DNA of 64,000 nt from contig JAEUPB010000036.1 in assembly GCA_016789955.1 (NCBI GenBank), positions 1-64,000 on the forward strand. Reading direction: 5' to 3'. The notes beneath the pieces are model-generated. The model saw only the letters and a list, made by a program, of their open reading frames with translations. It had not been told where the DNA came from and made no database searches. The stretch comes from Rubrivivax sp. (lineage in GTDB: Bacteria; Pseudomonadota; Gammaproteobacteria; Burkholderiales; Burkholderiaceae_C). Position 1 is the first letter of the stretch, and the number at the start of each line of letters is the position of its first letter. A program made the translations under genes and the position numbers. Below, piece after piece: positions 55,150-63,547 of this stretch.

Positions 55150-55862
55150 AGGCTCTTGCCGGAGGTGCCGCCCGCCGCTTCGGCCGCGCGAGCCTTCTTC
55201 ATCTGCTCGAGCTGCGCGCGCGCAGTGACGGCGGCACCGCTGCGCGTCAGGCTCTGCAGCCGCACGTCGAGGTCGGAGCGGCGCAGCTCGGCGCCGAGCT
55301 TGGCCTCGGCGACGCGGCCCTTGATGTGGTCGCGCACGCCCGACAGCGCCTTCACGTCGGCGTCGACCGAGAGCCCGTCGAGCGACTCCTGGATCTTCAG
55401 CCGCGCCTCGGCACTCTGGAACTTGGCGATCATGCGGTCCTTCTCGGCCTTGAGGCGGTCGATCTCGCCCTTGATCTCCAGCAGCTGCGACTTGGCCTCC
55501 TCGGCGTCGGTGTCGGCCTCCTGGAAGTCGGCCTCCAGCGCCTTCACGTCCTCGTCGAGCGCGTTCTTCTTCTGGATCAGCACCAGCGCCAGGTCGTCCT
55601 GGTTGGTGCCCAGCGCGGCATTGAGCTGCGTGGCGACCTTCTCCAGCTCGGCGCGGGCGGACTGAAGCCGGTCCTCGATCTCCAGCCGCCGCGCGATGAT
55701 GCGGCCCGACGCCTGCTTGAGCTTGGCGTACTTCTCGGTCATCGACGCGATCGAGTTCTGGTACGCGATCTCGGGGTGCTGCTTCTCGATGTCGGTCACC
55801 CACAGGGCGACGAACCCGGTCCACAGATTCCACAGACGACCCATGATGGCGTTGTCGGCCAT
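55146..55862 (-). CDS. PspA/IM30-like (ESCRT-III family) membrane-associated protein
   Basis: The 238-residue protein is almost wholly helical and charged, with long coiled coils (EIEDRLQSARAELEKVATQL; EEAKSQLLEIKGEIDRLKAEKDRMI) and an amphipathic, Trp-rich N-terminus (GRLWNLWTGFVALWV) suited to membrane binding. This matches the PspA/Vipp1 design, though the start differs from classical PspA. Such proteins polymerise on damaged inner membrane. It is translationally coupled to the AAA+ ATPase gene. Classical pspBC or pspF are absent nearby. Confidence 0.8.
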   Translation of the reverse strand: MADNAIMGRLWNLWTGFVALWVTDIEKQHPEIAYQNSIASMTEKYAKLKQASGRIIARRLEIEDRLQSARAELEKVATQLNAALGTNQDDLALVLIQKKNALDEDVKALEADFQEADTDAEEAKSQLLEIKGEIDRLKAEKDRMIAKFQSAEARLKIQESLDGLSVDADVKALSGVRDHIKGRVAEAKLGAELRRSDLDVRLQSLTRSGAAVTARAQLEQMKKARAAEAAGGTSGKSL

Positions 55863-55880
55863 GTGCTTCCCCTTTTGCAG

Positions 55881-56738
55881 TTAATGACGTTCACCGACGG
55901 CGCGCCGCTCGCGGGCGGGCGCTGCCGTGCCCTTCACCGGCACCGCGAAGTCGGGCACGGTGGTGGAACGGTCGAGGTCCCTCGCGGCTTCCTCCGCGAG
56001 GCGCAACTTCGAGACCGACTCCTCGAGCATCTGGGAGAGGTTGCCTTCCTGCGGCGAGGTCATCACCATCTGGTAGACCTCCTCCAGCCGCACCGGCATG
56101 GACAGCAGCGTCGCCTCGAGCGCGCTGCGGCGCGAGGCCATGCGCATCTGCCGCGCGATGGCCTCCTCGTACTCGGCCTTGGCCTGGCGCAGCTGCAGTT
56201 CCTCGTCGCGCGAGAGGCCGCCCTTCTCCAGGCGCTTCTCGAGGTCGCGCAGCTTGTACTCCACGGCCGGCGGCAGCGACTGCCCGCCGCGCTGCACCGC
56301 GTCGGACAGCGTGAGCCGCAGGTAGTCGACGGTGAGGTCCTCGAGCTGCTCGATCTCGCGCGGCGTCAGCGAGGTGCTGCGGTCGCCGGCCATGCGGTAG
56401 AGCGACTGCACGCGCGAGGTCATCTTCTCGTAGTGCTGCAGGTGCGGGCTGCCCCCGTGCGAATGGATCTCGGCGAGCAGCCGTTCGCGGCGGCCGTCGC
56501 GAACGCGGGCGCGTTCGCGACGATCCACCCACTGCCGGAACGGCCCCAGCGACGGCACGGTCGCCAGCCCCACCATCTCCACCGCGGCCAGCGCCACGAG
56601 GCCGATGCCCAGTCCGTCGCCGCCCCAGGGCACCGACAGCAGCACCGAGCCGGCCAGCATCGCCAGCACCACCATGCGGTTGGCCGGGTGCTTGAGGAAC
56701 TCCAGCCAGTACGACGGGCCGTCGTCGTCGCTGCTCAT
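55881..56738 (-). CDS. Membrane protein of unknown function with coiled-coil tail
   Basis: The 285-residue protein has two close membrane helices near the N-terminus (about 22-38 and 43-62), then a ~220-residue cytoplasmic charged helical part with ERLLAEIHSHGGSPHLQHYEKM, DLEKRLEKGGLSRDEELQLRQAKAEYEEA and a final disordered tail. I recognise no family. Its place between the ABC ATPase (10 bp) and PspA-like gene (18 bp) suggests it is a membrane anchor or adaptor for the complex. Confidence 0.7.
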   Translation of the reverse strand: MSSDDDGPSYWLEFLKHPANRMVVLAMLAGSVLLSVPWGGDGLGIGLVALAAVEMVGLATVPSLGPFRQWVDRRERARVRDGRRERLLAEIHSHGGSPHLQHYEKMTSRVQSLYRMAGDRSTSLTPREIEQLEDLTVDYLRLTLSDAVQRGGQSLPPAVEYKLRDLEKRLEKGGLSRDEELQLRQAKAEYEEAIARQMRMASRRSALEATLLSMPVRLEEVYQMVMTSPQEGNLSQMLEESVSKLRLAEEAARDLDRSTTVPDFAVPVKGTAAPARERRAVGERH

Positions 56739-56748
56739 CGCCCGGCTC

Positions 56749-57588
56749 TCACACGCTCACCCGCACGTTGCCGCGCGCGCCCGACGCTCGCAGGTGCGCC
56801 ACCACGCGCTCGTGCAGCGAGCGGGCGTGGTCGCCCGACAGCCAGCCTTGCGTGCGCGGCTTGGGCTCGCCGATGGCGAAGTCGTCGATGATGCGCGCCG
56901 GCTGCGTCGAGAGCACCGTCACGCGGTCGCCGACCAGCAGCGCCTCGGTGACGTCGTGCGTGACGAAGACCACCACGCAGGGGTGCGCGGCGTGCAGCTT
57001 GATCAACAGCGTCTGCATCGCGGTGCGCGTCTGTGCATCGAGCGCGCCGAAGGGTTCGTCCATCAGCAGCACACGCGGCCGCAGCACGAGGGAACGCGCG
57101 AGCGCCACACGCTGGTTCTGCCCGCCCGAGAGCTGCGACGGGTAGAGGTCGCGCTTGTCCGCCAGGCCCACCTCGTCGAGCATCGCGTCCACGCGCTGCG
57201 CCGCCTCGGCGGCCGGCACGCGGCGGCGCCACTCGGCGAAGCGGAACGGGTACAGCACGTTCTCGCGCACGGTCAGGTCGGGCCTGTTGGCATAGCTCTG
57301 GAACACCATCACGGTGTCGGGGTGCGGGCCGGTGCACGGCTGGCCGTCGATCTGCACCGCGCCCGAAGTCGGTGTGGTCACGTTCCACGGCCGCACGCCG
57401 CCGAGCATGCGCAGCAGCGTCGACTTGCCGCAGCCCGAAGGCCCCAGCAGCATGTTGATCGACGGCCGCTCGAACGCCAGGCTCACGCCGTCGAGCACGC
57501 GCAGCATCTTGCCGTCGGGCTGCAGGTACTCCTGCACGATGTCGGTGGCCGAGACGAGCGGGGCGGCGGCGGCAGTCGCGGCGCTCAT
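56749..57588 (-). CDS. ABC transporter ATPase of the NitT/TauT type
   Basis: The 279-residue ATPase has Walker A GPSGCGKST, Q-loop FQSYANRPDLTV, signature LSGGQNQRVALAR, Walker B VLLMDEPFGALD and H-loop THDVTEA, all intact. Its closest relatives are the nitrate/sulfonate/taurine import ATPases. It starts at 57588, overlapping the permease stop by 4 bp. With the permease and the receptor-OmpA fusion it forms a complete ABC importer inside the PspA/AAA+ set. Confidence 0.93.
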   Translation of the reverse strand: MSAATAAAAPLVSATDIVQEYLQPDGKMLRVLDGVSLAFERPSINMLLGPSGCGKSTLLRMLGGVRPWNVTTPTSGAVQIDGQPCTGPHPDTVMVFQSYANRPDLTVRENVLYPFRFAEWRRRVPAAEAAQRVDAMLDEVGLADKRDLYPSQLSGGQNQRVALARSLVLRPRVLLMDEPFGALDAQTRTAMQTLLIKLHAAHPCVVVFVTHDVTEALLVGDRVTVLSTQPARIIDDFAIGEPKPRTQGWLSGDHARSLHERVVAHLRASGARGNVRVSV

Positions 57589-58379
57589 GTCTGCGTCTCC
57601 CACTTGAAGAAGCGGCGCTTGAGCCACATCAGCGTCTGGTACGTCAGCAGCGCCACCGCGATGATCACGATGATGCCGGCGAAGACCTGGTCCATCGCCG
57701 AAAGGCGCCGTGCGTTGGCGATCAGCTGCCCGAGGCCTTCCTGCGCGTTCACGTACTCCGCCACGGTGATGTAGGTCCAGCTCACCGAGACGCCGACGAT
57801 GATCGCGTCCATGATGCGTGGCATCGCCAGCGGCACCAGCACCTTCATGATGCATTCCCACGGCGTGGCGCCGATGTCCTTGGCGGCGATCAGGTACTGC
57901 TCGGGCACGGCGCGCACGGCGTCGCGCACCAGCGGCGTGAGGTAGACGATCGAGCCGACGAACAGGAAGGCGATCTTCATGAACTCGCCGATGCCGAACC
58001 ACATCACCATGATCGGCAGCAGCGCGGCCACCGGCGCCGAGCGGAACGGGTCGATCAGCGGCGAGAACACCGCATTGAGCCGCGGCGAGGCGCCCATCAG
58101 CACGCCCAGCGGCACGCCGATCACGATGACCAGCAGCGATGCCGCCGCCACGCGGCCCACCGACCACATCGTGGCCACCGCCAGCGCGCTCTTGCCTTCG
58201 TACCAGCCGAGGTAGATCAGCGCCTCGGCCACCGCCAGCGGCGAGGGCAGCTGGTTCTTCGACAGCAGCCCCGACGCCGACAGCAGCGCCCACACGACGA
58301 CGACCGCGCCGACGCTGGCCGCGCCGATCACGCGCTGCTGCGCCGGCGGCAGCGCGCGGTAGGGATTCCAGAAATCCAT
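57585..58379 (-). CDS. ABC transporter permease of the NitT/TauT type
   Basis: The 264-residue inner-membrane protein has about six helices and the family EAA-like loop QYLIAAKDIGATPWECIMKVLVPLAMP. It begins 3 bp after the receptor-OmpA gene and overlaps the ATPase gene. The segment PFRSAPVAALLPIMVMWFGIG is typical of nitrate/taurine permeases. The cargo is unknown; the unusual anchored receptor suggests it may serve sensing or envelope tethering as much as uptake. Confidence 0.92.
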   Translation of the reverse strand: MDFWNPYRALPPAQQRVIGAASVGAVVVVWALLSASGLLSKNQLPSPLAVAEALIYLGWYEGKSALAVATMWSVGRVAAASLLVIVIGVPLGVLMGASPRLNAVFSPLIDPFRSAPVAALLPIMVMWFGIGEFMKIAFLFVGSIVYLTPLVRDAVRAVPEQYLIAAKDIGATPWECIMKVLVPLAMPRIMDAIIVGVSVSWTYITVAEYVNAQEGLGQLIANARRLSAMDQVFAGIIVIIAVALLTYQTLMWLKRRFFKWETQT

Positions 58380-58382
58380 GCG

Positions 58383-60083
58383 CTATCTGCCGAACACCGC
58401 CAGGCGCGTCGAGCGGTTCAGCGAGCGGCACTCGTCCAGCGTCATGTCGGCCGACTGCGGCGCGTTCTCGTCGCACAGCGGCTTGCCAGAGCCCTGGCCG
58501 CTGACGCGCAGCCGCGCCGCGGGGATCTCCCACTGCTTCTCGAGGTATGCGGCCACGGCCTTGGCGCGGGACAGCGACAGCGCCTGGTTGGCCGCCGCCG
58601 ATCCCACCGAGTCGGTGTGGCCCGAGAGTTCGAAGTACGCGCGGCCGTTGTTCTCGATGAACGGCACCATTTCCTTGTCGATGACCTGCTGCGCGCGCTT
58701 GGAGAGTTCCGACGAACCCGACGCGAAGGTCACCGAGACCGGTTTCGTCACCGCCGCGGGTGCGGTCATCGCTTCCTTGCGGCCCTGCTCGGTGAAGGTC
58801 TGCGTCGGCTTGGCGGCGGTCTCCTGCGCGGCGGTGTTGCGCGCCAGCGCGGCCTTCACGAAGCGGTAGTCGTAGCTCTCCTGCGGCGGGATCACCGGCG
58901 ACTTCGGATTGGCCAGCGAGCCGGCGCCGCGGTAGATCTCGTCGAAGCGCGCGTAGACGCGCTCGTAGTGGTTGGTGCCGCCCACGAGGCCGAGGATGCG
59001 CGCGTTGTCGGCCAGGTCGGTCCACACCAGGTTGGCGAACAGGCCCTTCACGAACGGCTTGCCTTCCTTGCCGGCCAGCAGCTTGAAGAACTCCTGCGTG
59101 GCCACCAGCGCCTCCACCGCGTTGTCGGGGTTCGCGCGCGCGGCCGTGACGCCTTCCAGCCAGCCGTCGTGGAACTTCTGGAACAGCGCCTCGTTGTCGG
59201 GCTTGGACAGCTCGCGCTGGTCGCAGACCATGACGTCGTAGATCAGGTTGGTGGCGGTCTTGGTGGAATAGATGGCGCGCGACCCTTTCACGTCGCGCAG
59301 CGCCAGCGAGAGGTCGGGGTCCCACAGCACGGCGGCGTCGACGTTGCCGGCGACGAAAGCCGCGCGCACCCCGGCGGTGCCCTCCTCGGGCTTGATGAAG
59401 ACCGTCTTCACCTGCTTCTTGGCGCGCGCCGTCATCGACGAGCTCTCGATCGCGTCGATCAGCATGCCGTGCGACGGCGTGTACTGCAGCAGCGCCACGC
59501 TCTTGCCGGTGAGGTCCTCGACCTTCTGGATGGCCGGGTCGCGCGCGATGACCGCGTCGCCGCCCTGCGTGTTGTCGACGATCACCACGGCGCGGCCGTC
59601 ATGGCCGGAATTGCGCAGGTTGGGCTGTTCCTGCGCCCAGAAGTCCGACGTGCGCCACGCGCACTGCGCGGCCTTCGACTCGAACAGCGTGGTCAGCGTC
59701 GGGATGTCGTCGTTGATGACGAACTCGACGTGCACGCCGAGCTTGTCGTAGATCGAGCCGGGCTTGGTCTTCAGGCTGTTGCCGTTGGCCACCAGCGCCG
59801 GCGCGTAGCCGTGGAAGCTGACCAGGCTCACCTTCAGCGGGTTGGTGGGGCTGCCGAGCTTGCCGGTGCCCGCGGGCGCCGCGGCAGGTGCCTTGCCGGG
59901 CGCGGGCGTGGCCGCGGCGGTCTTGCCGGCACCGGCGTCCTTGGCCGGCGCCTCCGCGGCGGCCTTCGGGGCGCCGCCACCGAAGCGATCCTTGAGAAAG
60001 AAGTTCCAGCCGATCGACGCCAGCGCGCCGAGGCCGATCAGCACCAGCAGCACCTTGGTCAGCGGGCCCATTCCGTATCTCAT
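58383..60083 (-). CDS. Membrane-anchored NMT1-like solute receptor fused to an OmpA domain
   Basis: The 566-residue protein has an uncleaved N-terminal helix (about 8-24), a Pro/Ala-rich linker to about 70, a periplasmic binding domain of the NMT1/TauA type (about 80-430: VSLVSFHGYAPALV, GGDAVIARDPAI, LTGKSVALLQYTPSHGMLID, VDAAVLWDPDLS) and a C-terminal OmpA domain (about 450-566: FASGSSELSKRAQQVID; LSGHTDSVGSAAANQALSLSRAKAVAAYL; NRSTRLAVFGR). One end is in the inner membrane and the other should bind peptidoglycan. The OmpA Asp and Arg positions for diaminopimelate binding look present. It is directly upstream of its permease. Confidence 0.9.
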   Translation of the reverse strand: MRYGMGPLTKVLLVLIGLGALASIGWNFFLKDRFGGGAPKAAAEAPAKDAGAGKTAAATPAPGKAPAAAPAGTGKLGSPTNPLKVSLVSFHGYAPALVANGNSLKTKPGSIYDKLGVHVEFVINDDIPTLTTLFESKAAQCAWRTSDFWAQEQPNLRNSGHDGRAVVIVDNTQGGDAVIARDPAIQKVEDLTGKSVALLQYTPSHGMLIDAIESSSMTARAKKQVKTVFIKPEEGTAGVRAAFVAGNVDAAVLWDPDLSLALRDVKGSRAIYSTKTATNLIYDVMVCDQRELSKPDNEALFQKFHDGWLEGVTAARANPDNAVEALVATQEFFKLLAGKEGKPFVKGLFANLVWTDLADNARILGLVGGTNHYERVYARFDEIYRGAGSLANPKSPVIPPQESYDYRFVKAALARNTAAQETAAKPTQTFTEQGRKEAMTAPAAVTKPVSVTFASGSSELSKRAQQVIDKEMVPFIENNGRAYFELSGHTDSVGSAAANQALSLSRAKAVAAYLEKQWEIPAARLRVSGQGSGKPLCDENAPQSADMTLDECRSLNRSTRLAVFGR

Positions 60084-60185
60084 GTCGTGCCTGTCCTCAC
60101 AGCGGGTGGAGAGATCGTACGCATCCGCGTCGCCGCGGCCGGACCGCCATGGCCCTGCCGTCTGCGCGATCCGCGGGTCTCGCGG

Positions 60186-60866
60186 CTATGCCGTCGACGT
60201 GCCGGCGAATTGTGCGATGAGTCCGTTCAGCGTCGCGGTGGTGCGCGTGAGCGTCGCGAGTTCCTGGTTCGCGGCCTCGCGCTGCATGTGCAGTGCTGCT
60301 TCGAGCGACGCATGCTCCTGCGTGCCACGGGCGATCTCGCGTGCCAGCAGCCCTTCGAGGTCGGCGATCTGGCGGCGGATGTCGGCCAGCGTGCGTTCCT
60401 GCTGCTGCGCGAGCTGTTCGCGTCGGGCTTGCGTGTCCTGCTCGGCGCGGGCCAGCGCCGCGCGCACGCCCGACGCATGGCGCTCGAGTGCCGCCACCTT
60501 GGCGGCGGCGTCGCGCCGCGGGTCGTCGATCGACCAGCTGTCGTCGGCGGCGTCAATGGCGCGGATGGTCGTGAGGCGTGTCGCCTCGTCCATCGCCTTC
60601 AGGCCGTCGATCAGGCGCAGCAGCCGCTCGGCAGGGTAGGGGCTGGGCGGCACGCCGGCTGCGGCGTAGATCTGCTCGAGCGTCAGCCCCGGCGCGGCGG
60701 CCTCGACGGGCGCGGCGGCTCCGGCCGGTTCCATCGCCACCTCGGGTTCGGCGGGGGCGTAGGCCTCGGCGGCGGGCTCCTCGGGGAGCGCGGTGTCGGC
60801 GCCGGGGGTCTCCCCCAGGCGGCGGACGAGTCCGGCCTTCTCGAGCAGGTCGAACATGCCCTTCAT
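60186..60866 (-). CDS. Soluble coiled-coil protein, first gene of the PspA/AAA+/ABC set
   Basis: The 226-residue protein has a short N-terminal helix (MKGMFDLLEKAGLVRRL), an acidic Pro/Ala-rich linker, a conserved-looking LTLEQIYAAAGVPPSPYPAERLLRLIDGL, then a long coiled coil (RRDAAAKVAALERHASGVRAALARAEQD and EQLAQQQERTLADIRRQIADLEGLL). I recognise no family. It lies 102 bp upstream of the receptor-OmpA gene on the same strand. Its coiled coil could pair with the PspA-like or the membrane coiled-coil protein; that is only inference. Confidence 0.7.
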   Translation of the reverse strand: MKGMFDLLEKAGLVRRLGETPGADTALPEEPAAEAYAPAEPEVAMEPAGAAAPVEAAAPGLTLEQIYAAAGVPPSPYPAERLLRLIDGLKAMDEATRLTTIRAIDAADDSWSIDDPRRDAAAKVAALERHASGVRAALARAEQDTQARREQLAQQQERTLADIRRQIADLEGLLAREIARGTQEHASLEAALHMQREAANQELATLTRTTATLNGLIAQFAGTSTA

Positions 60867-61001
60867 CGGAACTCCTTCTGGCGTGGGCTCGTGGGGCGCA
60901 TCGGCACGTGCGGGGGATCATCCCCTGCGCGCCGAACGGGTGTCAATCGAAGCGCGATGATGCACGCCCCCTTGTTCGTAGCCTTGCCCTGAGCTGCACC
61001 C

Positions 61002-61559
61002 GTGCTGAAATCCGCCCCTTTTTTCTCGATGATCGGCGTGGCCGCCGCCTGCGTCGCCCCCGCTGTGGCCGCCGAGCCCTGGCCCGCGATGCCCCCGGGC
61101 AGCGTGGTGCTGATCCGCCACGCGCTGGCCCCGGGCGTCGGTGATCCGCCCGGCTTCCGGCTCGGCGACTGCCGCACCCAGCGCAACCTTTCCGACGAAG
61201 GCCGCGCCGACGCGCGCCGCATCGGCGAGCAGTTCCGCGCGCGCGGCATCGCGGTGGGGGCGGTGTGGGCGTCGCAGTGGTGCCGCACCAAGGAGACGGC
61301 CGAACTCGCGTTCCCGGGCCGCGTGCAGGAGCGGCCTGCGTTCAACTCGCACTTCGGGCGCGCCGACGAGGCCTCCGGGCAGACGGCCCAGGCCCGCCGC
61401 GAGATCGGCGCGCGGCGGGGCGAAGGCGTGCTGGTGGTGGTGACGCACCAGGTGAACATCACCGCGCTGACGGGACTCTCGGCGGCCTCGGGCGACGCAG
61501 TGCTGCTGCCCGGGCCGAAGCCGCTGGAGGCCCCGTCGGTGCCGTTCACGCCGCGCTGA
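61002..61559 (+). CDS. Histidine phosphatase superfamily protein, exported
   Basis: The 185-residue protein has a probable signal peptide (GVAAACVAPAVAA-EPW) and the branch 1 phosphatase pattern: phospho-accepting His in VLIRHALAP, Arg in SQWCRTKETAELAF and second His in VVTHQVNITAL. It resembles the SixA/broad histidine phosphatases of the periplasm. The start is GTG 61002, or ATG 61029 if the leader begins at MIGVAA. The substrate is unknown. It is divergent from the coiled-coil gene of the PspA/AAA+ set. Confidence 0.82.
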   Translation: MLKSAPFFSMIGVAAACVAPAVAAEPWPAMPPGSVVLIRHALAPGVGDPPGFRLGDCRTQRNLSDEGRADARRIGEQFRARGIAVGAVWASQWCRTKETAELAFPGRVQERPAFNSHFGRADEASGQTAQARREIGARRGEGVLVVVTHQVNITALTGLSAASGDAVLLPGPKPLEAPSVPFTPR

Positions 61560-61580
61560 GCGGGGCGGGCAACGAACGGC

Positions 61581-62834
61581 TCAGCGCTGTCGCTGCACCT
61601 GCAGCGCCGTGACTTCGCCTGCCCGGTGTCCCCACGACTGGCGGACATGGGTGGCGACGGCGGCGATATCGGCATCCGACAGCCGGTGCGCGTAGGGCGG
61701 CATGCCGTGGGGGCGCGGGTTGCCCGCGGTGGCCGGCGCATAGCCGCCGTGCAGCAGCACCTTGATGACGTTGGCCGGCTCGGCGAGCGTTACCGCGCGC
61801 CTTCCGGCGAGTGCCGGGTACACGCCGCCGACCCCTTCGCCCTGGCGGCCGTGGCAGTCCTGGCAGTGCTGCTCGTAGAGCTGCGCGCCGCGCTCCAGCA
61901 CCGCCGGCGCCGCGCGCGGGGCGGGCGGCGGCGCCGTGGGTTGCGACGGCAGGCTCGTCAGGTAGGTGGCCACCGCGCGCGCATCGGCGTTGTTCCAGTG
62001 CTGCGTGCTGCGCGCCACCACCTCGGCCATCGGCCCGATCACCGAGGCCGTGGCCGTGCGGCCGGTCTTCAGCAGTGCCACGACCTCGTCGAGCGGCCAG
62101 GCCGCCACGCCAGCCTCGGCGGCGTCGGCCAGGCTCGGCGCGTACCAGCCCTGCACGGGGATGGTGCCGCCGCCCAGCGCCTCGGCATCGCGCGTGGCGC
62201 CCAGCGGGTTGCGCTCGGCGTGGCAGGCCGCGCAATGGCCCAGGCCTTGCACCAGGTAGGCGCCGCGGTTCCACTCGGCGGGGCGGCTGGGCTCGGGCAC
62301 GAATTCGCCGGGCCGGAAGAACAGCGCCCGCCAAGCGGCGAGCGCGGCCTGCGTGTCGTACGGGAAGCGCAGCGCGTGCGGCCGGTTCGGGGCCTTCACG
62401 GCCGGCCGCGTGCGCAGGTACGCATGCAGCGCATCAGCGTCCTCACGCTTCACCAGCGTGTACTGCGGATACGGGAAGGCGGGGTACAGCAGCCGGCCGT
62501 CCTTCGAGCGACCGTCGTGCACCGCGTGCCAGAAGTCCTCGGCGCTCCAGCGGCCGAGGCCGGTATCGTCGTCGGGGGTCAGGTTCGACGCGTAGACCGT
62601 GCCGAATGGCGTGGCGATGCCGCGGCCACCGGCATAGGCCGCGCCGCCGGGCGCCTGGTGGCAGCCGTTGCAATTGCCCACGCGGGCCAGGTAGGCGCCA
62701 CGCTCGACGAGCGCCGCATCGAGTTTCGGCGTGGGGTGGCCGCTGACCGACTCCGGCGACAGGATCCGCACGAGCGCACCGCCGGCCAGCCACAGGCCCG
62801 CCCCGGCTACCAGCAGCACCGCCAGGCGCTTCAT
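61581..62834 (-). CDS. Tri-haem c-type cytochrome subunit (alcohol dehydrogenase type)
   Basis: The 417-residue protein has an N-terminal membrane helix and three haem c sites: CNGCH, CAACH and CQDCH. The spacing and flanking sequence (GAYLARVGNCNGCHQAPGG; GAYLVQGLGHCAACHAERNPLGA; YEQHCQDCHGRQGEGV) match the cytochrome subunits of membrane alcohol/gluconate dehydrogenase complexes. No catalytic subunit is in the window. The ATG at 62834 overlaps the stop of the upstream cytochrome gene by 4 bp, so the two cytochromes probably work together. Confidence 0.9.
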   Translation of the reverse strand: MKRLAVLLVAGAGLWLAGGALVRILSPESVSGHPTPKLDAALVERGAYLARVGNCNGCHQAPGGAAYAGGRGIATPFGTVYASNLTPDDDTGLGRWSAEDFWHAVHDGRSKDGRLLYPAFPYPQYTLVKREDADALHAYLRTRPAVKAPNRPHALRFPYDTQAALAAWRALFFRPGEFVPEPSRPAEWNRGAYLVQGLGHCAACHAERNPLGATRDAEALGGGTIPVQGWYAPSLADAAEAGVAAWPLDEVVALLKTGRTATASVIGPMAEVVARSTQHWNNADARAVATYLTSLPSQPTAPPPAPRAAPAVLERGAQLYEQHCQDCHGRQGEGVGGVYPALAGRRAVTLAEPANVIKVLLHGGYAPATAGNPRPHGMPPYAHRLSDADIAAVATHVRQSWGHRAGEVTALQVQRQR

Positions 62835-63547
62835 CGGAACCCGCTCCCGCAGTCGATCGGCGGTGCCGGGCCGCCGGCGGCCTCGGGCATCGTGCGCACC
62901 ACCGGCTGGCTGGCGAGCCAGCTCGCGACCGCGCTGGCGTCGTCGGCGGACAGGCGCTGCACCACCTGCGCCATGCAATCGGGCGTGGCAGCGCGGCGCA
63001 GCCCGTTGCCCCAGGCACCGAGCTGGCCGAGCAGGTAGTCGCGAGGCAAGCCCAGCAGGCCCGGTACGGCGGGGAGCCGGCCGTTCATCGCGGCGCCGTG
63101 GCAGCTCGTGCAGGCGGGCAAGCGCCGGGCCGGATCGCCCTGCCGCACGAGCTGCTCGCCGCGCGCCAGCACGGCCGGCGGCGCAGCGGGCGGTTCGGGC
63201 GGCGGGTAGGGCAGCTCGAGCTGCGCGAAGTGGCCGGCGATCTCGTGCAGGTAGGCGTCGGACAGCGGCGCCAGCAGGTGGGCCATGCCGGAGTGCTCAC
63301 GCCCGCCGTCGCGGAAGGCGCGCAGCTGGTTGTCGAGGTAGCCGGCGGGCTTGCCCGCGATGCGCGGCAGGTAGCCGGCCGGCGACGCCCGCCCTTGCGC
63401 GCCGTGGCAGGCCGTGCAGGGCAGCGTGCGCTCGGCCAGGCTGTCGAGCACGCGCGGCGCGGCCGGCGACTGTGCGCGGGCGCCAGCCAGGGCGAGCAGC
63501 AGGACCAGCGCGGCGGCCGTTCGTGCCAGAGCGAACGTGGCGGTCAT
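62831..63547 (-). CDS. Di-haem c-type cytochrome (cytochrome c4-like)
   Basis: The 238-residue protein has a cleavable signal peptide (LALAGARA-QSP) and two haem c motifs, CTACH and CTSCH, each at the start of a cytochrome c domain, as in cytochrome c4. Later Met residues (HSGMAHLL and PDCMAQVV) could be distal ligands. It is coupled by ATGA overlaps to both neighbours. Pairing with the tri-haem protein suggests an electron-transfer chain from a periplasmic dehydrogenase to an oxidase. Confidence 0.9.
   Translation of the reverse strand: MTATFALARTAAALVLLLALAGARAQSPAAPRVLDSLAERTLPCTACHGAQGRASPAGYLPRIAGKPAGYLDNQLRAFRDGGREHSGMAHLLAPLSDAYLHEIAGHFAQLELPYPPPEPPAAPPAVLARGEQLVRQGDPARRLPACTSCHGAAMNGRLPAVPGLLGLPRDYLLGQLGAWGNGLRRAATPDCMAQVVQRLSADDASAVASWLASQPVVRTMPEAAGGPAPPIDCGSGFR

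Noticed and set aside
53062-55665. A long open frame on the plus strand opposite the AAA+ ATPase gene
   Set aside because: It is the mirror of a GC-rich coding region and has no domain or ribosome site. The opposite strand encodes a complete AAA+ protein.
60084-60185. Terminator or riboswitch between the coiled-coil gene and the receptor-OmpA gene
   Set aside because: Only a 5-bp stem (CCGCG/CGCGG) is visible and there is no T-run or known aptamer pattern, so I see nothing supportable there.
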